Origin: an uncultured Collinsella sp.
Lineage (GTDB): Bacteria; Actinomycetota; Coriobacteriia; Coriobacteriales; Coriobacteriaceae
Assembly: GCA_902489665.1 (NCBI GenBank)
Contig: CABUAT010000001.1
Location: forward strand, 100,223-164,222
Length of the DNA stretch: 64,000 bases
Reading direction: 5' to 3'
The stretch's first letter is position 1. Each line of letters starts with the position of its first letter. A program made the translations under genes and the position numbers. Positions 8,132 to 18,101 of the stretch are shown here, piece after piece. The notes under the pieces were generated by a model. That model searched no databases and had not been told where the DNA came from. It worked only from the letters and a program-made list of their open reading frames with translations.

Positions 8132-8167
8132 AAAGGGCCGATCGCGCATCTCCGCGGTCGGCCCTTT
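8132..8167 (+). terminator. Strong intrinsic terminator
   Basis: A 15-bp stem (AAAGGGCCGATCGCG with CGCGGTCGGCCCTTT, one G-U pair) closes a 6-base loop 38 bases after the stop of the small membrane protein. Confidence 0.85.
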
Positions 8168-8183
8168 ACGTTTGCCCAGATAA

Positions 8184-8220
8184 AACCTACCAAAATAAAC
8201 CTGTCCCTTTTTGGCAGGTT
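8184..8220. repeat. GGGAC-containing inverted repeat at the rlmA 3' end
   Basis: Arms AACCTACCAAAA and TTTTGGCAGGTT, one mismatch, enclose CCTGTCCC. It abuts the rlmA stop codon and shares the AAAAGGGACAG core with the other gene-end repeats, but its outer arm sequence is different. Confidence 0.55.
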
Positions 8221-8221
8221 G

Positions 8222-9037
8222 TTAGCCGTGGCGGTACTCGGCGATGATGAAGTCGATGTCAGTCTGAAGGGTATCGAGGTTTGCCAAGCGCTCTTTGTCG
8301 GCGGGGCGCGTGCGGTAGTAGTACGGCGTCATCTGGAACACCGCCTCGATGTCCGCCTGGGTCTGAAGCGTAATAATCGCAGACACCCGCTGCGTTCCGA
8401 CCAACTCGAGCTCGGTGGTCTTCGGCAGCTTCTCATCGTTAAGGTACGGCGTGTCGTAGAGTACCTCCTTGAGCCCAAAGAGGTGACGAGCACCCGGCAC
8501 CACGGTGTAGAGCGAACCCTCCGGCGCCAGCACGCGGGCAAACTCGCGTTCGTTAAAGGGGGCAAAGAGCTCGGTCACCATATCGAAGGCACCATCGGCC
8601 ACGGGGATGTCCTTCATGTTGGCCACGAAGTAGGTCGCATCGCCGCGCTTGGCGGCCAGGCGCACCATCTCCTTGCCCAGGTCAAAACCGTAAGCATCTA
8701 CGCCCGGCACCGCGCCCATGGCACTGGTGTAGTAGCCCTCGCCACAGCAAATATCGAGCAGCGTCATGGGGTCGTTCGTAGACGCGGCACGCCCAGACAC
8801 CCGCTCGCGCACCAACTCAACCATCGCATCGCGCAACGGCGCATAGTAACCACGGTTCAGAAAGTCACGACGGCTGCGCGCCTGAGACTTGGGATCGCCC
8901 ATGGAGTCGCCGCTCTTGGACGAACGCAGCAGATACAGATAGCCCTCGCGAGCACGGTCAAACCGGTGTCCGCCCGCACATGCAGCACCGCGCTCGTCAT
9001 CCACCAACGGCTCATGGCAAACGGGACACAACAACAT
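8222..9037 (-). CDS. rlmA: 23S rRNA (guanine-N1) methyltransferase RlmA-like
   Basis: The 271-residue protein starts with a zinc ribbon, CPVCHEPL then CAGGHRFDRAREGYLYLL, the signature of RlmA(I)/(II) proteins, followed by a Rossmann SAM domain with LLDICCGEGYYTSAM and FDMVTELFAPF. These enzymes methylate N1 of G745 or G748 in 23S rRNA; the second can affect macrolide binding, and sequence alone does not tell which base is used here. The start follows AAGGAGTTGCC. The four zinc ligands (C4, C7, C20, H24) are present. Confidence 0.85.
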   Translation of the reverse strand: MLLCPVCHEPLVDDERGAACAGGHRFDRAREGYLYLLRSSKSGDSMGDPKSQARSRRDFLNRGYYAPLRDAMVELVRERVSGRAASTNDPMTLLDICCGEGYYTSAMGAVPGVDAYGFDLGKEMVRLAAKRGDATYFVANMKDIPVADGAFDMVTELFAPFNEREFARVLAPEGSLYTVVPGARHLFGLKEVLYDTPYLNDEKLPKTTELELVGTQRVSAIITLQTQADIEAVFQMTPYYYRTRPADKERLANLDTLQTDIDFIIAEYRHG

Positions 9038-9094
9038 GGCAACTCCTTAGCGCGGACAACACAACGCCCACCATTGTCGCACGCCTTCCCCACC

Positions 9095-9150
9095 TAGTCA
9101 TTGGGGACGTTCTTGAATGACTAGTCGTTTAAGAACGTCCCCAACGACTA
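9095..9150. repeat. GGGGACGTTCTT-family inverted repeat
   Basis: Left arm TAGTCATTGGGGACGTTCTT pairs with AAGAACGTCCCCAACGACTA; the loop itself holds GACTAGTC. It lies between the starts of rlmA and the MATE gene. A second copy of the same core lies at 33263-33310. Confidence 0.8.
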
Positions 9151-9215
9151 GTCGATTAGGAGTATCATCGTCTGCGCAAATAAGCACGAAATAGCATGTT
9201 AGAGATTGAGAGCGT

Positions 9216-10598
9216 ATGGCCGATACCGTATCTAAGCACATCGACATGACCACCGGCTCGCTGTGGCGCAATATTCCCCTGTTCGCCTTCCCCGTGGCCG
9301 CCACGAGCATCTTGGAGCAGCTGTCGAACCTCATCGCCACGGTCATCATCGGTAACTTCTCGGGCGACCAGGGAACCCTCGCCATGGCGGCGGTCGGCTC
9401 CAATGTTCCGCTTACCAGCCTTATGCTCAACCTGTTTATCGGCATGTCGCTTGGCTCCAACGTGGTCATCGCCAACGCTATCGGCCGCAACGATCAAAAC
9501 ATGGTCAAACGCGCCGTCCATACCTCGATTTTAATGGCGCTCGTGGGCTTTGTCGTCATCGCGCTGGGCGAGATCTTTGCCGAGCCCATGCTCGCCGCGC
9601 TCAACGTTCCCGCCGAGACCATGCCGCTCGCCTCACTCTATCTACGCGTCTTTTTGCTCAGCATGCCCTCAATCTTGCTCTACAACTTTGAGGCCGCGAT
9701 CTTCCGCTCCGTCGGCATCACCCGCATGCCGCTGCAGGCGCTTGCCGTGTCCACCGTCCTCAACATTGGCCTGGACCTCATCTTTGTCCCCGTACTCCAC
9801 TGGGGCGTCGCGGGCGTCGCCATCGCCACCGCCATCGCCTACACCGTCAGCGCCGCCACACTCTTTATCCGCCTGCTCAAGACCGACTCCGTCGTCCGCG
9901 TCACCCTACGCGATCTGGCTATCGACCCCGTCGCCCTCAAGCGCATCGTCAAGATCGGACTGCCCGCCGGCATCCAAAGCGCCGTCTTTGCCGTAGCCAA
10001 CATCATCATCCAGTCCGCCATCAACAGCCTGGGCACCGAGGTCATGGCGGCATCGAGCGCCGCTATGAGCTTGGAGTACGTATGCTACAACCTGCTCAAC
10101 AGCTTTAGCCAGGCTTGCACCACCTTTGTGGGACAAAACCACGGTGCCCGCCAGATCGACCGCTGCACCAAAACGCTCAAGGTCTGCCTTGTCGAAGGCG
10201 GTATCGTTGCACTCACCACGATTATCGTTATTGTCGGCCTGGGGCGCGAAATCTTGTCGCTCTTTAACAGCGATCCCAACATCGTCTCGATCGGCTATAT
10301 CCGCGTGTGTTCGATCTTCCCGGCGTACGCCTTTAGCATGTTCTACGAAAACATGTCAGGCTACCTGCGCGGCTTTGGCATCTCGCTCACGCCCGCCCTC
10401 ATCACCATGATCTGCGTCTGCGGCATCCGCTTCTATTGGGTGTTCTGCGTGTTCCCGCACTTCCGCACCTTTGCGAACATCATGATGGTCTACCCTATCA
10501 GCCTGGGCACCACGGCGTTCTTTATGGTCGTGGCGGTACTACTCTGCCACCCGGCACGCACCTATCGCGCCACCCAAGCCAAAGCGACAGCCCGCTAA
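9216..10598 (+). CDS. MATE-family efflux transporter
   Basis: The 460-residue protein has about 12 membrane helices in two homologous halves. It opens TTGSLWRNIPLFAFPVAATSILEQL and has the MATE-type segments LFIGMSLGSNVVIANAIGRND in the first half and FVGQNHGAR in the second. MATE pumps export cationic drugs or metabolites in exchange for Na+ or H+; the substrate is unknown. Length matches the family (about 450). The ribosome binding site (GAGAG) is modest. It converges with the LysR gene 27 bases downstream. Confidence 0.9.
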   Translation: MADTVSKHIDMTTGSLWRNIPLFAFPVAATSILEQLSNLIATVIIGNFSGDQGTLAMAAVGSNVPLTSLMLNLFIGMSLGSNVVIANAIGRNDQNMVKRAVHTSILMALVGFVVIALGEIFAEPMLAALNVPAETMPLASLYLRVFLLSMPSILLYNFEAAIFRSVGITRMPLQALAVSTVLNIGLDLIFVPVLHWGVAGVAIATAIAYTVSAATLFIRLLKTDSVVRVTLRDLAIDPVALKRIVKIGLPAGIQSAVFAVANIIIQSAINSLGTEVMAASSAAMSLEYVCYNLLNSFSQACTTFVGQNHGARQIDRCTKTLKVCLVEGGIVALTTIIVIVGLGREILSLFNSDPNIVSIGYIRVCSIFPAYAFSMFYENMSGYLRGFGISLTPALITMICVCGIRFYWVFCVFPHFRTFANIMMVYPISLGTTAFFMVVAVLLCHPARTYRATQAKATAR

Positions 10599-10625
10599 AC
10601 ACCGCACTCAACGCCACGCCAGTCA

Positions 10626-11492
10626 TTAATTGACAATATGCGAGCTCATATAGTCGATAAAACGCCTCGTGGCGATAGGCATGGTATCCCAGCTGCGCCA
10701 GGCTGCCACTACGTCGCGCGAGGGTGCGTGCACGATAGGACGTACACGAATATCGGCCCGCATGCCCTCAACGGTACGGCGATACAGCATGCTCACGCCT
10801 AGGCCCTCCTCCACCATCGCCATGATGGTGTAGTCGTCGGTCACTTCACTCGTCACGTGCGGCGACAGTCCATGCGTCGCGAATGCATCGAGCACCAGAC
10901 TCTGTTCGCCCTCATCCAGCAGCACAAACGGCTCGGACGCCAGGTCGGCGAGTGTCACCTTTTCCTTTGCCGTCAGCGGATGCGCGGCCGGCAACAATGC
11001 CACCAACTCGTCGTGATAGACCACGCGCTTCTCGAGCCCAGCGGTAAATCCGCGCGCCGTAAAGCAAAAGTCAACCACGCCATCGTGCACCCACTGGGCG
11101 TTGCGCGTGTAATCGCCCTGCTTGAGGGTAAAGCGTACGCCCGGGTGCAGCGCACCAAAGTCGCGGATCACACGCGGCAGCACGGTACGACTCACGTTGG
11201 TAAACGTCGCGATGCGAATGTCGGTCGACGAAAGCCCCAGCAGCTCCTGGCGCTTGCCCTCGAGCTCGGCCTCGGCAGTCACGATCTGGCGCAGGTACGG
11301 CAGATATTGTTTACCGTCGCGCGTAAGCGAAACGCCCTGCTTACCGCGCTCGATAAGCGTGGTGCCCAGCTCGCGCTCGAGCGCCTTGACGGCTTGGCTC
11401 ACCGCACTTTGCGTATAGCCCAGCTCGTCGGCCGCACGTTTCAGACTGCCGCGATCGACCACCATACAAACAATCTGATACCGCGATGTCAT
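10626..11492 (-). CDS. LysR-family transcriptional regulator
   Basis: The 288-residue protein has an N-terminal LysR winged helix (SLKRAADELGYTQSAVSQAVKALERELGTTLIERG, about residues 15-48) followed by a periplasmic-binding-protein-like effector domain. It diverges from the EamA transporter at 11651 across a region with a LysR-type palindrome, so control of that transporter is the simplest reading. The inducer is unknown. Confidence 0.88.
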   Translation of the reverse strand: MTSRYQIVCMVVDRGSLKRAADELGYTQSAVSQAVKALERELGTTLIERGKQGVSLTRDGKQYLPYLRQIVTAEAELEGKRQELLGLSSTDIRIATFTNVSRTVLPRVIRDFGALHPGVRFTLKQGDYTRNAQWVHDGVVDFCFTARGFTAGLEKRVVYHDELVALLPAAHPLTAKEKVTLADLASEPFVLLDEGEQSLVLDAFATHGLSPHVTSEVTDDYTIMAMVEEGLGVSMLYRRTVEGMRADIRVRPIVHAPSRDVVAAWRSWDTMPIATRRFIDYMSSHIVN

Positions 11493-11540
11493 CGTGCCTC
11501 CACATCAATGCAGCCGTAAAACGTTTTGCCAGTGCTTATC

Positions 11541-11553
11541 CTAATGACATTAG
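11541..11553. promoter_or_regulatory. Candidate LysR operator
   Basis: CTAATGACATTAG is a perfect palindrome around a central A in the 158-bp space between the LysR gene and the divergent EamA gene. It is close to the LysR half-site pattern T-N11-A. Confidence 0.5.
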
Positions 11554-11650
11554 CATTTCTTAATCATACTGAAGATACATTCGCTTTACTACATCCACAT
11601 CTGGGAGCAGAATCCTTTTTACGAAACCGTTCTGTAACAAAAGGAGTCCC

Positions 11651-12553
11651 ATGGATCGCAAAAAAGCAATCGCGCTCTCATTTTCCGTTCCCGTCGCATG
11701 GGGCTTTTCGTACCCCCTCATGAAGATCGGCATGGACAGCATGAACGCCACGAGCATCGTTGCGTTGCGCTGCATCATCGCCTTTGTGGTCTGCCTGTTG
11801 CTCTTCCACAAGCACGCGTTGCGCATCAACCGCGACCTTATGGTCCGCGCCGCCATCATCGGCGCCATTATGGCAACCGAACTCACCTGCATGTGCCTGG
11901 GTTCCAGCCTCACCTCCGCCTCCACCGCCGGCTTTTTGCAGAGCCTGACGGTCGTGATCGTGCCGTTTGCCAACGCCGCCCTGCTGCGCCGCGCCCCCGA
12001 GCGCAAAGTGCTCATCGGCACCGCCATCGTCACCTGCGGCATGCTGCTGCTCTCGGGCGCCGACTTCACCAGCCTGAACCCGGGCGCGCTCATCATGCTG
12101 CTCTCCGCTTTTGTCTATGCCGGCCACATCATTGTGGCGAAGCGCTTTGTCGAAGATGTCGACCCGCTGGCTCTGGGCGTTTGGCAGCTGGGCTTCGGCG
12201 GCCTGTTCTCAGGCATCGCCGCATTCACCTTTGGCGGCTTCACGCTTCCCAGTACGCCCAGCGAGATCGTGGTCGTCGTCGCGCTCGCACTCATCTGCTC
12301 TGCCTACGGCTTTATCACCCAGACGCTCGTGCAGCCCCACGTGCCTGCCGAGACCACCGGTTTCGCCTTCTCGCTCGAGCCGGTATGCTCCGCCGTTTTT
12401 TCGTTCTTCCTGGTCGGCGAGGTCCTGAGCCCCATCGCCTTCTTTGGCGCCGCCCTCATCCTCACCGGCGTCATGGTGGCAACCGTCGAGCTTCCGCGCC
12501 TCCGCGCACATGGACAGGCTCGCATGGCAGGAGCGCCCGAGCACGTCTCGTAG
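11651..12553 (+). CDS. EamA/DMT-family transporter
   Basis: The 300-residue protein has ten predicted helices in two EamA repeats, with SVPVAWGFSYPLMKIGMD at the start and VQPHVPAETTGFAFSLEPVCSAVF in the second repeat, typical of drug/metabolite exporters. The substrate is not predictable. The ATG at 11651 follows AAGGAGTCCC. The divergent LysR regulator probably controls it. No other gene is on the transcript, although ung follows 88 bases later with its own AAGGAG site. Confidence 0.88.
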   Translation: MDRKKAIALSFSVPVAWGFSYPLMKIGMDSMNATSIVALRCIIAFVVCLLLFHKHALRINRDLMVRAAIIGAIMATELTCMCLGSSLTSASTAGFLQSLTVVIVPFANAALLRRAPERKVLIGTAIVTCGMLLLSGADFTSLNPGALIMLLSAFVYAGHIIVAKRFVEDVDPLALGVWQLGFGGLFSGIAAFTFGGFTLPSTPSEIVVVVALALICSAYGFITQTLVQPHVPAETTGFAFSLEPVCSAVFSFFLVGEVLSPIAFFGAALILTGVMVATVELPRLRAHGQARMAGAPEHVS

Positions 12554-12641
12554 ACCCCACTCTTCATACAGCCGTGGCATAAAGGCAACCGGTGCGCCTT
12601 TACAATAGATACCGACAGAGCATCTGACGTAAAGGAGTCCC

Positions 12642-13367
12642 ATGGACGCCGCGACCCGCGACCGCAACATAGCAACTTGGTTGGGCGATGCGCCGCAACC
12701 GGTACGTGACACTACGAACCAGCTGCTCGAGCACATCGCCCTTTTGCGTGCCGAGCAGACTATCTACCCGGCACAAGACGACATCCTCAATGCCCTCGCC
12801 TACACGCCAGCCGACCAGGTCAAGGTTGTCATCTTGGGTCAAGACCCCTATCACGGACCCAACCAGGCCATGGGGCTGTCGTTCTCGGTCCCCGCGACGC
12901 AAACCAAGTTGCCGCCGAGCCTGCGCAACATCTATAAGGAGCTCAAAGCCGATCTGGGTTGCCCCATTCCCGCCACGGGAGACCTAACCCCATGGGCACA
13001 ACAGGGCGTCCTGCTCCTCAACACCACGCTCACCGTGCGCGAGCATGCCGCGAACTCGCACGCCAAGCTGGGCTGGAGCACGCTCACCGACTACGTTATC
13101 GAACACTGCTGCCAGCTGCCCCAGCCGGTAGTCTTTTTGGCATGGGGCCGCTTTGCCCAGCAGATGGTCGAAGGTAAGCTCGCCGCGACCGGCGCGGGCA
13201 AGGCGACCGGCAAGTTCTGCCTGGCATCTACGCACCCCTCGCCGCTTTCGGCCAACCGTGCCACGGCAGAACTCCCCGCCTTTATGGGGTCGCGCCCCTT
13301 CTCGGCAGCCAATCGGCTACTCGAACAGCACGGCTCGACCCCCGTCAACTGGACTTGCCTCGGCTAA
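12642..13367 (+). CDS. ung: Uracil-DNA glycosylase, family 1
   Basis: The 241-residue enzyme has the family-1 water-activating motif GQDPYHGPNQAMGLSFSV, whose Asp and His are both present, and the minor-groove loop HPSPLSA with its catalytic His. It removes uracil from DNA as the first step of base-excision repair. After HPSPLSA the sequence reads NRATAELPAFMGSRPFSAAN instead of the commoner YRGFFGCxHFS, a modest divergence. An AAGGAG site precedes the ATG. A bidirectional terminator ends the gene. Confidence 0.95.
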   Translation: MDAATRDRNIATWLGDAPQPVRDTTNQLLEHIALLRAEQTIYPAQDDILNALAYTPADQVKVVILGQDPYHGPNQAMGLSFSVPATQTKLPPSLRNIYKELKADLGCPIPATGDLTPWAQQGVLLLNTTLTVREHAANSHAKLGWSTLTDYVIEHCCQLPQPVVFLAWGRFAQQMVEGKLAATGAGKATGKFCLASTHPSPLSANRATAELPAFMGSRPFSAANRLLEQHGSTPVNWTCLG

Positions 13368-13381
13368 AAATCGATACATCA

Positions 13382-13417
13382 AAAACGCGCCCGACGGCTT
13401 TCCATCAGGCGCGTTTC
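13382..13417. terminator. Bidirectional intrinsic terminator between ung and SDR
   Basis: A 16-bp stem (AAAACGCGCCCGACGG with CCATCAGGCGCGTTTC, two G-U or mismatched positions) ends one base before the SDR stop codon. Confidence 0.85.
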
Positions 13418-14098
13418 CTATTCGGGCCAAATAAATTGTGTGCGGCCGGCCTCGCCGCCATCGATCAACAGACTCTGTCCGGTCATAAACTGGTTGGTCA
13501 CGCCCACAAAGTAGATCCACTCGGCGATCTCTTGGGCAGTGGCCCAGCGCTTAAGCGGCGTGAGCTCCATAATCTGGTTCCACAGGTGCTCGTCTTCCAT
13601 CACGCAACGGTTGAGCGGCGTGATAACGCCGCCCGGGTCCACACTGTTGGCGATGGCCTGCGGTGCCAAGCGGTTTGCAAGGTTCTTGGTGTAGGCGATA
13701 ACGCCGCCCTTGCTGGCGGCATAGACGGGAAACTCCGACCCCGTATGCCCACTCGCCGACCCCACATTGACCACGGATTTGATAGCGGGCGCCGGCTTGG
13801 CGACAAGCCCCTCCCCCACAAAAGCGTAGCGCTCGGTCACGTTGATGGTGCCATACAGGTTGGCGGCGATATCGTCGGCCGAATCCTGCGTACCGGCAAC
13901 GTTCACGATCACTTGGGGTTCAAGGTCGCCTGGAAACGAGTCCGGCTCGCGAACATCAACGATCAGATGGCGGTAGCGCTCGTGTTCGATCGCTGCCGGC
14001 AGCAGATCAAAGCCCACGACCTCGTGGCCCTCGTCCAAAAAGCGCTGCACGCATGCGGCTCCGATACCGCCCGAAGCGCCCGTGATCAAAACCCGCAT
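13418..14098 (-). CDS. Short-chain dehydrogenase/reductase
   Basis: The 226-residue protein has the SDR cofactor motif TGASGGIG (6-13), NVAG in the fourth strand, and a catalytic SxxxxxxxxxxxxYAASK arrangement, so a functional NAD(P)-dependent oxidoreductase is expected. Many gut actinobacterial SDRs act on steroids or sugars, but no substrate can be read here, and it does not look like the known Collinsella 7-beta-hydroxysteroid dehydrogenase. It follows the VUT transporter by 9 bases, so the two form an operon. Confidence 0.85.
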   Translation of the reverse strand: MRVLITGASGGIGAACVQRFLDEGHEVVGFDLLPAAIEHERYRHLIVDVREPDSFPGDLEPQVIVNVAGTQDSADDIAANLYGTINVTERYAFVGEGLVAKPAPAIKSVVNVGSASGHTGSEFPVYAASKGGVIAYTKNLANRLAPQAIANSVDPGGVITPLNRCVMEDEHLWNQIMELTPLKRWATAQEIAEWIYFVGVTNQFMTGQSLLIDGGEAGRTQFIWPE

Positions 14099-14107
14099 AC
14101 TTGCTCC

Positions 14108-14830
14108 TTAGGCGGTTGCGTGGCGCTCGAGGTACTCGGAGCCCACATTCTCGCGCTCCCAGCCGCGCACGACCTTGTAGCCCACGGGGCTCAGGAAGAC
14201 CTCGCACAGCAGCTCGGCGACAGCGCCCGTCAGCGAGCACATAAGGACCTGCACCCAGGTCCAGCCGAAGAACGTGTGGCTCACCACAATGGCAAAGACT
14301 AGATTGTCGATAAACTGGCCAACACCCGTGGACACATAGGAGCGGAAGGCGAAGCTCGCAAAGTTATTCTTTTTGAGCATGCGGCCGAGCGACTGGTTGA
14401 GCGTGGAGTTAACCACGGCAGAAACGAGCATTGCCAGCGAAGAGCCCAGCACCACGTACCAGGTGCCGCCGATGGTGGCGTTAAGGGCGGTGTTGACCTC
14501 GATCATGCCCGTGTCGTAGTAGGCGCCCCACATGCCGGGCGTGAGCGAACATGCCCAAAAGCACAGGCTCACGGCCAGGTTAACCAGCAGCGCGAGGATA
14601 GAGATTTTGATGGATGCCTTGGCGCCAAAGCGCTTGCAAATCATGTCCTGGCACAAAAACGAAACCCAGCTCACCACAAAGCCGCAATCGAGTGCCAGAT
14701 ACGGCAGGCTGATGAGCTCCTTGTTGGCCAGCAGGTTCATCATGATGACGCTCACGAAAAACAGCGAAACCGTTGCCGCGGGAATGCTCCGCAACAGGAC
14801 CTTGTAGTCCTCCATGACCTTCTTGATCAT
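14108..14830 (-). CDS. VUT-family (YhhQ-like) membrane transporter
   Basis: The 240-residue protein has about six membrane helices and resembles the VUT_1 family by layout and by conserved polar residues within helices (LDCGFVVSWVSFLCQD, STGVGQFIDNLVFAIV). YhhQ-type members import queuosine precursors such as preQ0 or preQ1; whether this one does is not settled by sequence. The ATG follows AAAGGAGTACATA. A near-consensus promoter (14916-14944) and a structured leader lie upstream, and an SDR follows in the same operon. Confidence 0.7.
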   Translation of the reverse strand: MIKKVMEDYKVLLRSIPAATVSLFFVSVIMMNLLANKELISLPYLALDCGFVVSWVSFLCQDMICKRFGAKASIKISILALLVNLAVSLCFWACSLTPGMWGAYYDTGMIEVNTALNATIGGTWYVVLGSSLAMLVSAVVNSTLNQSLGRMLKKNNFASFAFRSYVSTGVGQFIDNLVFAIVVSHTFFGWTWVQVLMCSLTGAVAELLCEVFLSPVGYKVVRGWERENVGSEYLERHATA

Positions 14831-14857
14831 TATGTACTCCTTTGGTTTTAGGTTTAA

Positions 14858-14886
14858 CGAGCAGGATATCGGACCCGAACTGCTCG
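14858..14886 (-). promoter_or_regulatory. Structured leader of the VUT-SDR operon, possible riboswitch
   Basis: The leader RNA has a perfect 7-bp stem CGAGCAG/CTGCTCG. Its loop contains GGGT, which could pair with ACCT in the A-rich tail just before the AAAGGAG site. That would make an H-type pseudoknot able to hide the ribosome binding site, the layout used by preQ1 riboswitches, but the preQ1 consensus is not matched. Confidence 0.35.
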
Positions 14887-14915
14887 GACGCCTCGGTCTT
14901 GAGACGACGGTGGGT

Positions 14916-14944
14916 ATAATAGCCGCTCACGCGGCATCAGGCAA
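14916..14944 (-). promoter_or_regulatory. Promoter of the VUT-SDR operon
   Basis: TTGCCT (14939-14944) and TATTAT (14916-14921) are 17 bases apart, reading toward the transporter. The leader would be about 80 bases. Confidence 0.6.
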
Positions 14945-14947
14945 GCA

Positions 14948-14983
14948 ATCGGCGCGGCAGCCCCGCAGGGCCACCGCGCCGAT
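14948..14983 (-). terminator. Hairpin at the prfC 3' end
   Basis: A perfect 10-bp GC stem (ATCGGCGCGG with CCGCGCCGAT) lies 4 bases beyond the prfC stop. The following stretch TTGCTTG is only weakly T-rich. Confidence 0.55.
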
Positions 14984-14986
14984 GCG

Positions 14987-16600
<1,614 letters not shown>

Positions 16601-16737
16601 GCGGATCCTTTCTTGCATTGAGTGCATTACGTCGTTGTAACCGCACTATTGTAGCCGCGAAATCCCGCTCTAGGGCGCCTATCAGGACAAATTCATCAGT
16701 TGGGGCCTAGGCAGCCGGCCCAATCCGTATTTGCCTC

Positions 16738-16788
16738 TTGCATAACTGTGCATAGTGTATATATACTGTGCTTACCGGTTATATACAC
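16738..16788 (+). promoter_or_regulatory. Promoter and operator of the GntR-ABC operon
   Basis: TTGCAT (16738-16743) pairs with TATACT (16762-16767, 18-base spacer) or TATATA (16-base spacer). A perfect inverted repeat, GTGTATATA (16755-16763) and TATATACAC (16780-16788), covers the -10 box, as expected for autorepression by a YtrA-type GntR protein. Confidence 0.65.
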
Positions 16789-16815
16789 GTGTAGCCCATC
16801 AGCTAAGGAGCCGCT

Positions 16816-17196
16816 GTGGACATCATCCTATCCAATTCGAGCGATAAACCCATCTACGAGCAAATAGCCTCGCAGGTCAAAGCTCAGATCCTTTCGGGCA
16901 CGCTCGCTGCGGGAGCCAAACTCCCCAGCATCCGTGCGCTCGCGAGCGATCTTGGCGTGAGCGTCATCACCACCAAGCGCGCCTACGCCGACCTGGAGCA
17001 GCTCGGGTTTATCTGCACCGTGCAGGGCAAGGGCTGTTTTGTCGCCGAGGGCAACCAGGAGCTCTTGCGCGAAAACCAGCTCTGCCATATCGAAGAGCTA
17101 CTTGCGAAAGCGGCAAGCCAAGCCGAAGCCTTGGGCGTCACGCGCGACAAGCTGCACGAAATGCTCGACCTGGTAGCCCCCGAAACCATGCAGTAG
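16816..17196 (+). CDS. GntR-family regulator, YtrA type
   Basis: The 126-residue protein begins with a GntR winged helix (YEQIASQVKAQILSGTLAAGAKLPSIRALASDLGVS) and has only a short helical tail for dimerisation, which defines the YtrA subfamily. Such proteins repress the ABC transporter genes that follow them and often respond to cell-wall stress or antibiotics. The GTG start follows AAGGAG. The ATP-binding protein starts 23 bases after its stop. Confidence 0.88.
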   Translation: MDIILSNSSDKPIYEQIASQVKAQILSGTLAAGAKLPSIRALASDLGVSVITTKRAYADLEQLGFICTVQGKGCFVAEGNQELLRENQLCHIEELLAKAASQAEALGVTRDKLHEMLDLVAPETMQ

Positions 17197-17219
17197 CCAT
17201 CTGCAAGAAAGGCTATACC

Positions 17220-18101
17220 ATGCAAAACTTGTTAGAACTCAAAGGCATTTCACGCCGTGTGAGCGACCGTTTTTCGCTGCGTGACGTCACGCTTGCCGTG
17301 GAGCCTGGCCAGATCGTTGGCTTTGTGGGCGCAAATGGCGCTGGCAAAACAACGACGATTCGAGCCGCGCTCGGGCTTATCAAACTCGATGCCGGCGAGG
17401 TGCACCTGTTTGGGCAGCGCTGTGGCGCCGACGCACCCGGTGAAGCGCAGCGCTGCTTGCGCACCCGTGTCGGTCTCGTGCTGGACACGTGTCCTTTCCC
17501 TTCAACGCTCAAGGTGGGCCAGATCGAGGCACTCGTAGGCCCGGCGTACCCCACGTGGGACCGCAAAACGTTCGCCGGATTCATCGACCGATTTGGCCTC
17601 GATCCCAAGACAAAGGTCAAGGACCTCTCCCGCGGCATGGGCATGAAACTGCAGCTTGCCTGCGCGCTCAGCCACCAGGCCAAGCTGCTCGTTTTGGACG
17701 AAGCCACCGCGGGCCTCGATCCCATGGCACGCGAGGAGCTGCTCGATGAGCTGCTCGCCTTTGTTTCCGACGGCCTGCACAGCGTGCTGCTCTCGAGCCA
17801 TATTACGTCCGACCTCGATCGCGCCGCCGACCGCGTCATCTGCATCGATAACGGCTCGATTATTTTTGACCTGCCGCGCGAGGACATTACCGATCGCGTC
17901 GGCATCGCCCACTGTACCCAAGCACAGGCCGCCGAGCTTATGGCTTGCGTCGAAGGCGCCCGTGCCGTCCACCACGCCTATAGCGTGGACGTGCTCGTGC
18001 CCAACCGTCGCGAAACGCTCGAGGCCTTCCCAGAGATTCCCTGCGATCGGGCAACCATTGATGACTATCTGCGCCTCATGCTGAAAGGGGCTTCGAAATG
18101 A
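17220..18101 (+). CDS. ABC transporter ATP-binding protein (YtrB-like)
   Basis: The 293-residue protein has Walker A GANGAGKTT, a Q-loop region, the signature LSRGMGMKLQLACAL (SRGM in place of SGGQ), Walker B LLVLDEATAGLDP and a switch His in SSHIT. It should energise the permease encoded next. The signature variant is common in YtrB-like ATPases. It shares an operon with the GntR gene and overlaps the permease by ATGA. Confidence 0.9.
   Translation: MQNLLELKGISRRVSDRFSLRDVTLAVEPGQIVGFVGANGAGKTTTIRAALGLIKLDAGEVHLFGQRCGADAPGEAQRCLRTRVGLVLDTCPFPSTLKVGQIEALVGPAYPTWDRKTFAGFIDRFGLDPKTKVKDLSRGMGMKLQLACALSHQAKLLVLDEATAGLDPMAREELLDELLAFVSDGLHSVLLSSHITSDLDRAADRVICIDNGSIIFDLPREDITDRVGIAHCTQAQAAELMACVEGARAVHHAYSVDVLVPNRRETLEAFPEIPCDRATIDDYLRLMLKGASK

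Noticed and set aside
13418..14098. Hydroxysteroid dehydrogenase of the Collinsella bile-acid type
   Set aside because: It is an SDR but has no feature that specifically matches the known 7-beta enzyme, so only the family is given.
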